Part shown: piece by piece, positions 36,141 through 43,805 of the stretch | Position numbering within the stretch: the stretch's first letter is position 1 | How the letters are laid out: every line of letters begins with the position of its first letter | From: Chlamydia trachomatis | GTDB taxonomy: Bacteria > Chlamydiota > Chlamydiia > Chlamydiales > 2-12-FULL-49-11 | Reading direction: 5' to 3' | Length of the DNA stretch: 64,000 nucleotides | Assembly: GCA_945862365.1 (NCBI GenBank) | Contig: CAMAXK010000001.1 | Location: 84,643 to 148,642 of the forward strand | The notes under the pieces: generated by a model | Database searches by the model: none | What the model saw: the letters and a program-made list of their open reading frames with translations, nothing else | Told to the model about the DNA's origin: nothing | Program-made: the position numbers and the translations under genes

Positions 36141-37346
36141 CTATACATCTTCTGTAGGTTTTTCCTCTTCTGAGATTTCTGTTGTCTCACTGGTTTCAGG
36201 TGTTGCTGGGGTTTCAGGAGTTGCTGGGGTTTCAGGTGTTGTCGTGGTTTCAGGTGTTACTTTAGTCGGTGGCCAGCCTAATAAATTAGCAAGACCTTGT
36301 ACATTAGGAAAACTCGGGACACCAGGGATCATGGAGGCATTATTAAGAGCAGTTCCCACAAAATCTGTCAATGTAGAACCGTTAGTTGTTGTTTCAGCAA
36401 CCTCTGCTACCTCGACTGCAGCTGTCGGCGTTGTAGAAGGTGCAGTAATAGGTGAAATGTTTGAAGCAGCATTTACCACCTTACCTAACAAATCACTAAT
36501 CGAAGAAGTAGCTACTGGCATCACAGTAGTCTCAGCTACCTCCACAACTTCTGATGGTGCAGTTGAAGTTGGGATTGCAGAAACAGTTGAAGCAGCATTT
36601 ACTACCTTACCCAACATATCACTCATCGAAGAAGTTGATACTGGCATCACAGTAGTCTCAGCTACCTCCACAACTTCTGATGGTGGAGTTGTTTCTGCTG
36701 TAGGATTTGTACCAAAAAGATTCCTTACACTAGTTTCAATTTTATCCGCTGCGGTAACAACTAACGCTGTATCCATTGTATCTGGACTAAAAAACCAACT
36801 AATACCTGAGTATATTTTTAAAACAATCCATTTTATGCCTTTATAAGTCCCTACGATGATACGTTCAACACCAATGAGAATCTTCTTAGCCAACCAAAAC
36901 ATGGCAGAAATGATTTTTTTAAATACCCAGTAAATTCCATTAAATATCTTTTTAAGGATCCATTTTATCACAAGATAAACTTCTCTAACTGTCCATTTGA
37001 TCACTTTCCAAGTTGATTTGACAACCCAAAAAAAAGCAGATTTAATTTTTGTGATAATAAGAGGCACATCGGTTATCACATTTGTTAATGTTGAAACTGC
37101 TGCAGGAATTGCTTGTAGGGTAAATGATGAAATCACTTCAATATCTTCTGGGGATAACCCTGAACCAGAAATGATCGCTGTAATTTTAGAAACAACTTCT
37201 GAGCCATTTGAAATAACTCCAGAATATTTATTCACAGCATTTTGCACATTAAGAAGAAGCTCACTTAAATTTGTCCCCCCCGCAGCAGTATAGTTATCTA
37301 CTAACGACTGAATTTCAGAGGTAAGATCATTTGTTCCATCTGTCAT
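36141..37346 (-). CDS. Trp-hendecad repeat protein with Thr/Pro-rich repeat tail, 401 aa
   Basis: No known family. Residues 107-190 are an array of eight 11-residue units with Trp at positions 107, 118, 129, 140, 151, 173 and 184 (Arg at 162), i.e. exactly every 11 residues. A typical unit is K-W-I-L-K-K-I-F-N-G-I. Each unit has hydrophobic residues at 3, 4, 7, 8 and 11 and Lys at 1, 5 and 6, giving a basic, amphipathic helix. Residues ~220-345 are three ~42-residue repeats ('PSEVVEVAETTVMPV', 'SDLLGKVVNAAS'), and the tail is PET-rich ('TPETPATPETPATPET'). No signal peptide. Its smaller paralogue lies just upstream. The array may lie on or across a membrane; this is inference. Confidence 0.7.
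   Translation of the reverse strand: MTDGTNDLTSEIQSLVDNYTAAGGTNLSELLLNVQNAVNKYSGVISNGSEVVSKITAIISGSGLSPEDIEVISSFTLQAIPAAVSTLTNVITDVPLIITKIKSAFFWVVKSTWKVIKWTVREVYLVIKWILKKIFNGIYWVFKKIISAMFWLAKKILIGVERIIVGTYKGIKWIVLKIYSGISWFFSPDTMDTALVVTAADKIETSVRNLFGTNPTAETTPPSEVVEVAETTVMPVSTSSMSDMLGKVVNAASTVSAIPTSTAPSEVVEVAETTVMPVATSSISDLLGKVVNAASNISPITAPSTTPTAAVEVAEVAETTTNGSTLTDFVGTALNNASMIPGVPSFPNVQGLANLLGWPPTKVTPETTTTPETPATPETPATPETSETTEISEEEKPTEDV
36514..36684. repeat. Tandem repeat with 126-bp period inside the 401-aa gene
   Basis: A 45-bp block beginning ACTGGCATCACAGTAGTCTC at 36514 recurs unchanged at 36640. The 126-bp period equals the 42-residue protein repeat; a more divergent third unit lies at ~36360-36480. 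Near-identical copies indicate recent duplication, and copy number could vary between strains. Confidence 0.85.
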
Positions 37347-37407
37347 ACATTTTTCCTTTTTCTCTATTGTATCAATAAAGGTTAATATAGACTTAAGCGA
37401 CTTACCC

Positions 37408-37977
37408 TTAGTTTAAAGAGGTTCCAAATAAGCTGGCCCAAAAACCTGTGGTCTGATCTTTAATCTCTTCAGTCACTGAAAAAACCACCACCTCTTCCCC
37501 TGAGTTTTCACTAATGGCAGATAGGGTAAATAGCGCTTTTAACGCATTTTTAAACTTTTCCGAGGTTGATCCGTCAGAAGCATTTAGTGCATTAATTGCT
37601 CCCCTTACTCTAACTGTTATTGAAAGTGCCTCTGTGATTTTATCAGCTGTAAAAAGCCACTTTAGGCCGCTTAAAATTTTTAAGATGATCCATTTCATCA
37701 CCTTATAAGTAATTTTGATTACTAAAAATGGAGGAATAACTAATACAACCAGTAACTTTTTAATGAATATCGAGATTTTTTTCATCACCCAAAATAAGAG
37801 TGCAAAGGCCTTTTTAATCATCCATTTTACAAGCAAGTAGCCTTCAACTACGATCCATTTTATTCCTGATCCTATTTTTTTAAAAAACCAAGAAATACCC
37901 ATTAAAACCTTCTCCATAATTAAAGGTTTAGTGGAAACTTCGACAGTCTCGACCGTTGTATCAATATTATCTAGCAC
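37408..37977 (-). CDS. Trp-hendecad repeat protein, short paralogue, 189 aa
   Basis: Same array as its downstream neighbour: Trp at 30, 41, 52, 63, 96 and 107, every 11 residues (Lys at 74, Leu at 85), eight units in total. The unit 'FWVMKKISIFI' resembles 'FWLAKKILIGV' in the partner. After the array, 'LFTADKITEALSITVRVRGAI' aligns with 'FFSPDTMDTALVVTAADKIET' of the partner, so the two genes share both array and flank and arose by duplication. No Thr/Pro repeats here; the C-terminus is acidic. No signal peptide. Conserved phase with little residue identity means the period itself is under selection. Confidence 0.68.
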   Translation of the reverse strand: MLDNIDTTVETVEVSTKPLIMEKVLMGISWFFKKIGSGIKWIVVEGYLLVKWMIKKAFALLFWVMKKISIFIKKLLVVLVIPPFLVIKITYKVMKWIILKILSGLKWLFTADKITEALSITVRVRGAINALNASDGSTSEKFKNALKALFTLSAISENSGEEVVVFSVTEEIKDQTTGFWASLFGTSLN

Positions 37978-38103
37978 CCTCTCCCCCGAAAGCTTTGTTT
38001 CTTTTATTATAAAACAGACACATACTTTTAATCTTACCGACGTAAAATCATCTATTTACAATCTTTTCTTGCGTTTTTTATTCAAATTGATGAGGGTAAA
38101 GAT

Positions 38104-38787
38104 ATGAAGAAATTTTTAGTTATTATCCTCTCCCTTTTTGCCGCCATCGCTTTGGCTTTAGTGATAGGATACATTTTTATCGCAACTGTCTTAGGATCGA
38201 TACTCACTAGCTCTTTTGGAGCAAAAACAACAGTTGGTAACGCTGCATTAACCCACTCTTATTTAAATCTCTGGGATTTAAATGTTGAAAACCCACCTAA
38301 AGCAAAACATCCCCATGCCTTAACCATTGGAAAGTTATCTGTAGTAGCTCCTATTACTACCTATTTAAGCAATGATATTAAGATTAAAGAGATTACCTTA
38401 GATGATTTAATTCTCGATGTAGAAGTGATGCCAGGAGGCGGTGCTTTGACTAATTGGGATACAATAGTTAATCACATTACAAGTTCTCAAAAACCTACCA
38501 CCTCCACAAGTGATCGAAACACCACCATCGACACTCTATTAATCAATAATATCACCGTAAATTACCTAGATGCAGCTGGAAATGTAAATACTACAACAAT
38601 AAAAAATCTTACCTTTAAAAATCTTTCTACCAAAAATGGTGACATTACAAGTCAAATTGCCAAAACCATCCTACTAAAAATCCTTCTTGATGTAAAAAAT
38701 GTTTCCAAAATCCCTCTTAAAATTACGAATGAATCGGTAAACACCTTCTTTAAGCAGATGAATATTCCCATCAAGATAAATGGTTAA
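38104..38787 (+). CDS. AsmA-like membrane-anchored protein, 227 aa
   Basis: One N-terminal membrane helix (residues 4-33, 'FLVIILSLFAAIALALVIGY') followed by a beta-strand-rich periplasmic domain of the AsmA kind ('TIGKLSVVAPITTYLSNDIKIKEITLDDLILDVEV'). AsmA-like proteins help move phospholipid between membranes. The protein is much shorter than AsmA or TamB, so it may be a minimal member or a distinct chlamydial family. It stands alone, upstream of a MITE-like repeat. Confidence 0.6.
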   Translation: MKKFLVIILSLFAAIALALVIGYIFIATVLGSILTSSFGAKTTVGNAALTHSYLNLWDLNVENPPKAKHPHALTIGKLSVVAPITTYLSNDIKIKEITLDDLILDVEVMPGGGALTNWDTIVNHITSSQKPTTSTSDRNTTIDTLLINNITVNYLDAAGNVNTTTIKNLTFKNLSTKNGDITSQIAKTILLKILLDVKNVSKIPLKITNESVNTFFKQMNIPIKING

Positions 38788-38849
38788 TTACTAACCTTAC
38801 GCATGAAGATCCCGTTCATTAACAAAAAAATCGATATCTACGGATATTA

Positions 38850-38967
38850 AACCACCCGCTTGCTTTGCTCACTAGAGAGCACAAAGCCCACAAAGGGGCT
38901 TATGAAGATTTTAATCTTTTTCTCTGTGATCTTTGTGATCTCTAGCAAGCTTTGCTTGCGGGTGGTT
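38850..38967. repeat. 118-bp MITE-like imperfect inverted repeat
   Basis: Ends in perfect 10-bp inverted repeats: AACCACCCGC (38850-38859) and GCGGGTGGTT (38958-38967). Further inward, CTAGAGA/TCTCTAG and CACAAAG/CTTTGTG blocks pair, and the centre (~38904-38917) is itself a palindrome (AAGATTTTAATCTT). The element fills the gap between two convergent genes. No transposase or target-site duplication was identified. Confidence 0.72.
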
Positions 38968-39008
38968 ATATATATTTTTAACTAACCTTATCCAAGGTGA
39001 GTTAATCA

Positions 39009-39779
39009 TTAGGGTTCTGCAAGGTATGAATCTAACCGATTATTCCAACCTGTAAGCCAACGCTTTTCATCTCTTTCCTTTGGAGAATTTTGCACCCGTT
39101 TTGATAAAACAGATTTAGCTGATCCCACAAAGTCATTTAGAGGGCATTTAGAGTCTAAGGGAATTCCTTGAAGCACTTGCAAAAGACCCCAACCCTCTCC
39201 TTTATATCTTTCAGTTTCAGCAATACCGCTACCTTTAAAATTTAAGTAGTCTATTAATGCGTAAAGTCCGTTAGCCTCTTTTGCAAGGGATAAAAAATGG
39301 CTCGTAACTAACAGTTTATCTTTTTCATCAAGCATAGCAATCATTTTTGGTAGAACCTTTTCCAATCGACCAACAATATATTTTGCCTGAAGATCCACTG
39401 TTTTTAACAAAAGGCCACTTAATTCTTTCATTTCTTTACTATCTATTGCTAAATAAAATTCCTCACGTGAACTCCATGGGCAACCTTTTGCAGAAAGAAT
39501 CCAAGATGGGACAGCTACCTTTTTACTTTTTAAAAAAACAATAAGCCCTGGAAATGTTTCCTCAAATTTTTCCACCTTACCACTATTATACCAAATAAAA
39601 TGACCAATACCCAAAGAGGGAAAATTTTCCCCATCCTTCCAATGGGTTAACTCAGAGATCTTTTCACCACATTCATTGTTCCAAATACGATTACCAATGA
39701 TTTTTGCATCATTATCACTCACATAAAGAGCAAATAAAGATGTATAGATGGATACTGTAATAAATAAGAGATAGCGCAT
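39009..39779 (-). CDS. Secreted lysozyme-like hypothetical protein, 256 aa
   Basis: An N-terminal signal peptide (residues 1-17, cut after 'SLFA') and a mature domain with 'IWNNECGEKISELTHWKDGENFPSLGIGHFIWY', a pattern I associate with conserved secreted proteins of the lysozyme-like fold (Glu in the first helix, GIGHF turn). Enzymatic activity is not proven. It starts 4 bp after the GH3 gene ends on the same strand, so the two form an operon that probably acts on peptidoglycan in the periplasm. Family call is tentative. Confidence 0.6.
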   Translation of the reverse strand: MRYLLFITVSIYTSLFALYVSDNDAKIIGNRIWNNECGEKISELTHWKDGENFPSLGIGHFIWYNSGKVEKFEETFPGLIVFLKSKKVAVPSWILSAKGCPWSSREEFYLAIDSKEMKELSGLLLKTVDLQAKYIVGRLEKVLPKMIAMLDEKDKLLVTSHFLSLAKEANGLYALIDYLNFKGSGIAETERYKGEGWGLLQVLQGIPLDSKCPLNDFVGSAKSVLSKRVQNSPKERDEKRWLTGWNNRLDSYLAEP

Positions 39780-39783
39780 TATT

Positions 39784-41304
39784 TTATCCTTTCAAAAAAT
39801 TCCCCACTGCATCCAAAGATGGTTTTGAAGGGCTAAACGTCTTTATCACACGTGTAGCTTTTGCAAACAGCTCTTCATCTTGAGGGTTTCTTAATACCAC
39901 AAGATTAACTGGTTTTCCTAATTCTATTAAAGTTAAAATCTGCGCTTGTTGAATCGGATCAGCATGTGCATTATAACTACATATAATCAACACCTCCACA
40001 TCTTCGGGAACTTTTTCCCCAAATGATACAACATGAGAATCCTTAATAGTAGATAAGCTTGTTCCTTCTAAGGTTTGTCTTAAAAATTGAGGTAAAATAA
40101 TTGCACTCTTTTTCCCTTTTATGGATACATCCACAGAAGGGTCATTGACCGTAACCTTCAATGCCTTTGTTGCAATCTCCAAAGCTAAAAGACTATGCTT
40201 TTCTAAATCCCCAGATGTTGGAAGTGCTTTTAAACTTTTAAATGCCCCAGACTTTAAGGTTAGTATCCGCCCTAGCGCCTCATCCAATCTTTCTAGAGAA
40301 ATTTCCCCTACCCCCACTGCATTTACCATCGATCTGTGCACATGCTCAATATCTTCTACAGAAAGCTCAAATATTTTAGCGCCATGTAACTGCGATCCTC
40401 CTAAAAGAACAATATCGCATCCTGCATTAAATGCTTTGATGGCAACATCATCTACTTTTTTTGCCCCCTTTAATACCCCTTCCATAACCAGTGAATCTGA
40501 GATGATTACTCCCTCAAAACCAGTCTCCTTTCTATATAAATCAAGCGTTTTTTTCGATAGCGTTGAACAATTATCTGGATCAATAGTGGGAATGAGGGTG
40601 TGAGCCGTCATCACCATTCTTGAAGGTATGCGCTTAAAGGGATAAAGCTCTACTTCTCTCATTTCTTCTAACGTTTTATAAATAATAGGAAGATCTACGT
40701 GAGAATCCTTACCTGTATCTCCATGACCTGGAGCATGCTTTAAACAGGGTATAATTCCCGCTTCCTCAAAACCCTCTACTGCTTTTAACCCAAAATCTGC
40801 CACCTTTTGAGGATCTTCTCCAAACGAACGCACTCCAATTACAGGATTATTTGGATTAGAATTTACATCTACCACAGGGGCAAAGTTTACATTCATACCA
40901 GCAGCTAAAAGTTCCCTTCCGATACAATAAGCTGCTTGGCAGGCAAGGCTTTTGTCATTTGTTTCACCAAGAGCTCTATTTCCAGGCCATCTTGTAAATC
41001 CATTTTGAAGACGCTCGACGGTACCACCCTCTTGATCTATAGCAATAAACAGTGGAATTTTTGCATTCTTTTGTAAACCACTGCTTAAATTTTTTACTTG
41101 ATCAAAAGAATCCAAACCATTTGCCCAAGTATAGTAAATGATTCCACCAATCCCTAAATCAACCAATTTCCTAGCATCATCATTGACCTTTTTTGCGTGC
41201 ACATGAGCCATGATCACCTGACCTATTTTTTGCTTTATGGTCATATTCTCCATTTGCTGTTGTACACAGATCGATGTCAATGCTAATATTCCAAAAAATA
41301 GCAC
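39784..41304 (-). CDS. Glycoside hydrolase family 3 beta-N-acetylhexosaminidase (NagZ-like), exported
   Basis: Removes N-acetylglucosamine from peptidoglycan fragments. GTG at 41304 is preferred to the TTG at 41328 because a CGGAGG ribosome site lies six bases before it; this gives 506 residues. Residues 1-16 are a signal peptide or anchor. The GH3 motifs 'DQEGGTVERLQNGF' and 'KHAPGHGDTGKDSHVDLP' (NagZ His/Asp catalytic dyad loop) and 'VIISDSLVMEG' (nucleophile Asp) are all present, plus a C-terminal extension that ordinary NagZ lacks. Paired with the lysozyme-like gene. Confidence 0.9.
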   Translation of the reverse strand: MLFFGILALTSICVQQQMENMTIKQKIGQVIMAHVHAKKVNDDARKLVDLGIGGIIYYTWANGLDSFDQVKNLSSGLQKNAKIPLFIAIDQEGGTVERLQNGFTRWPGNRALGETNDKSLACQAAYCIGRELLAAGMNVNFAPVVDVNSNPNNPVIGVRSFGEDPQKVADFGLKAVEGFEEAGIIPCLKHAPGHGDTGKDSHVDLPIIYKTLEEMREVELYPFKRIPSRMVMTAHTLIPTIDPDNCSTLSKKTLDLYRKETGFEGVIISDSLVMEGVLKGAKKVDDVAIKAFNAGCDIVLLGGSQLHGAKIFELSVEDIEHVHRSMVNAVGVGEISLERLDEALGRILTLKSGAFKSLKALPTSGDLEKHSLLALEIATKALKVTVNDPSVDVSIKGKKSAIILPQFLRQTLEGTSLSTIKDSHVVSFGEKVPEDVEVLIICSYNAHADPIQQAQILTLIELGKPVNLVVLRNPQDEELFAKATRVIKTFSPSKPSLDAVGNFLKG

Positions 41305-41470
41305 AAAAACCCTCCGATTTTGAAACAAAAATCATCTACACATATATTTAAATCAACGTATAACCTACGGAAAATAAACATCTTCATCAAGGGAAATAAT
41401 AATCGATTAATCATTTCTTGTTGTAAAATTATTATTTTATTTATATTATAAAATATTTTACAAAGGAGGA

Positions 41471-42064
41471 ATGGTGAGTGATCAAATAGGGCTATCTATG
41501 GAATACAAAGGTCCCATACAATATCTAAAAAATACAGAATTTCGAGCAATCCAACTCTTTGGTAGTGAGATAGAGACCTACGCTAAATTGGGTAGATCAA
41601 AACTTAGATGGTATTTACCAGATCAAAGTATTTATGTAGATAGAAGGTTTATATCGGAAGTGGAGGCGCAAAACTTAGTGTTTGCGATGAAAACCATGAA
41701 AAAAACTGTCTATCGAGAAAAAAAGCTTCTGTTTTATAAAATTTATTCAAAACACATGGAATTTGAACCCGGACATTCCTATATTTTAAAGATCACCCAT
41801 CTAACAGGATTTTATTTTTGGGCAGAAAAGATTGATGTGACAGATCCAAAACTACTAGACACAAAAGCGCAGGTGATTAAAAAGAAGGCTATTTTATCAA
41901 ACACACCTGACCTAATTATGAAAATCTTTCTTAAAAGCTTAGAGTACTTTCATCTTCTTTTGCAACTTGACCCTGAAAAGAAAAAGGAGTCAACGTTAGC
42001 TGCAAGGGCCACTGTTTATCGGCTTGCCGCAATATTGAAAAGAAGAGATCAACCCAAGTTATAA
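41471..42064 (+). CDS. Hypothetical protein, 197 aa
   Basis: No family recognised. Basic, mixed alpha/beta, no signal peptide. The ATG at 41471 is only one base from a strong AAAGGAGG site; the adjacent GTG at 41474, four bases away as in other genes here, may be the true start. An AT-rich promoter-like element at 41421-41450 is shared (27 of 30 bases) with the region before the gene at 43806. It is followed by the FAD monooxygenase gene 54 bp on. Confidence 0.62.
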   Translation: MVSDQIGLSMEYKGPIQYLKNTEFRAIQLFGSEIETYAKLGRSKLRWYLPDQSIYVDRRFISEVEAQNLVFAMKTMKKTVYREKKLLFYKIYSKHMEFEPGHSYILKITHLTGFYFWAEKIDVTDPKLLDTKAQVIKKKAILSNTPDLIMKIFLKSLEYFHLLLQLDPEKKKESTLAARATVYRLAAILKRRDQPKL

Positions 42065-42118
42065 CCCTTGAAATAATCTATTTCTAAAGATAAAATAGAA
42101 GGGATTTAAGGTGTTTTA

Positions 42119-43546
42119 ATGGAAAATAATCATAGTTATTGGACTATTTGCCCAAATTGTTACGGATGGGGGAAGAAAAACTCTAAATTCCGTAAGCAGT
42201 CAAAATTACGCTACGAATTAGCCCTTGAAAAGTATGAAAATGATAAAAAGAAGGGAGTTTCTTGCCCGCGCCCTAAAATTACCCAATATTTATGTGATCA
42301 CTGCTCTGGATCTGGATTAATAGCTACCACTACCTACCCGGTAGCAAGCTCTGAAAAATATCCACATATAGCAATTATTGGGGCAGGAATTGGTGGTGTT
42401 GCCCTTGCTGTAGCTTGTTTACATCGAAATATTCCCTTTACTTTATATGAAAAAGATCAAAGCTTTGATGCACGTGCTCAGGGTTATGGGCTTACCTTGC
42501 AACAAGCAAGTAATGCCATTAAAGGATTTGGTCTTTTTTCTCTAAAAGATGGCATGTTCTCAACACGCCACATAGTACATGATACAGAGGGTAAGCAAAT
42601 TAGTCAGTGGGGAATGAGAACACATGCAGTACTTAATAGATCCCCAAAACGTATCAATGTTCATATTCCAAGACAATCATTACGGTTAGCCTTGCTAAAC
42701 CAATTAGGAACTAATAATACACCACATTGGGGACATAAACTTTTAAGCTTTAGAGAATGTAAAGATAAGCGTATAGAACTTACGTTTCAAGTTGATGGGG
42801 AATTAAGCACAACTAAAGCTGATTTGCTTGTAGGTGCCGATGGTATTTATAGCTCTGTACGTAAACTTCTTTTTGATGAAGAGGTAGCGCCACTTCGTTA
42901 CATAGGTTATATGGTTGTTTTAGGCATCACCTCACTACAATCTTTTAAAGAGCCAAAAAGCCCCCTACTTGATTTAGAAACAGTATTTCAAACAGTTAAT
43001 GGCTCCGAGCGAATTTACATCATGCCCTTTTCATCAGACTCCATAATGTGGCAGTTTAGCTTTCCTATTTCAGAAGATGAGGCAAAAAAGATCACTGCAG
43101 GCGGAGTTGATAGGCTTAAAGAAGAAGTATATGTTAGAGCTAAGTGGCATGATCCTATCCCTCAAATTATCTTAGCAACCCTCCCCTCTCAAATTACAGG
43201 ATACCCTGTATACGATAGAAAATTACTTAATCCTGAAGATTTAGAAAACGCAAAATCCGTTACTTTAATTGGGGATGCAGCTCACCCTATGACCCCATTT
43301 AAAGGGCAAGGGGCAAATCAAGCCCTTCTTGACGCCCTTTCACTTGCTCGACACATTTCCAAGGGATGTACCATATCACCGAACTGGAAAGAAATAGGAT
43401 TAAGAGAAACTGTACTAAAAGACTTTGAGAATGAGATGTTAGAGCGAAGTGCCTCTAAAGTCAAAGATTCAGCAAAAGCTGCTGAACTCTTACATTCTAA
43501 AGCTGTACTACGAGAAGGCAATGAACCTAAAGGGCGCCTCTTTTAA
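42119..43546 (+). CDS. FAD-dependent monooxygenase with N-terminal DnaJ-type zinc-finger module
   Basis: Residues 1-65 carry two CxxCxGxG knuckles ('CPNCYGWG' at 11-18 and 'CDHCSGSG'), the motif of the DnaJ central zinc domain, separated by a basic helix. From residue 80 a PHBH-type FAD hydroxylase follows: dinucleotide site 'IAIIGAGIGGVALA', 'VGADGIYSSVRKLLF' (DG motif), and 'LIGDAAHPMTPFKGQGANQAL' (GD motif). Total 475 residues. C. trachomatis has a related monooxygenase (mhpA-like, CT148 as I recall). The substrate is unknown; the zinc module could bind a protein partner. Confidence 0.85.
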   Translation: MENNHSYWTICPNCYGWGKKNSKFRKQSKLRYELALEKYENDKKKGVSCPRPKITQYLCDHCSGSGLIATTTYPVASSEKYPHIAIIGAGIGGVALAVACLHRNIPFTLYEKDQSFDARAQGYGLTLQQASNAIKGFGLFSLKDGMFSTRHIVHDTEGKQISQWGMRTHAVLNRSPKRINVHIPRQSLRLALLNQLGTNNTPHWGHKLLSFRECKDKRIELTFQVDGELSTTKADLLVGADGIYSSVRKLLFDEEVAPLRYIGYMVVLGITSLQSFKEPKSPLLDLETVFQTVNGSERIYIMPFSSDSIMWQFSFPISEDEAKKITAGGVDRLKEEVYVRAKWHDPIPQIILATLPSQITGYPVYDRKLLNPEDLENAKSVTLIGDAAHPMTPFKGQGANQALLDALSLARHISKGCTISPNWKEIGLRETVLKDFENEMLERSASKVKDSAKAAELLHSKAVLREGNEPKGRLF

Positions 43547-43805
43547 CCTGACCTTTGGGTTAATCTCTTAAATAATAATCCATTAATAGCTAAATATCTC
43601 GTTCAAGGCTGTTGTTTCAACCTATCTCTGTTAAAGAATCTAAAATTTAAAAAAAGGTCCTCTTTTTTTATTGTAAAATTAATATTTAATTTATAATATA
43701 TTTTTTTTGAATAAAGAGGGAAGCTTGTTATTAATTACTAAAAAACTTTACCTCACACACTTACAAAATACACAAACAATTTCACCCTAAATAAAGATTT
43801 TTCTC

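Noticed and set aside
36244..36846. 200-codon plus-strand frame
   Set aside because: Antisense of the 42-residue repeats of the 401-aa gene; repeat-driven lack of stops.
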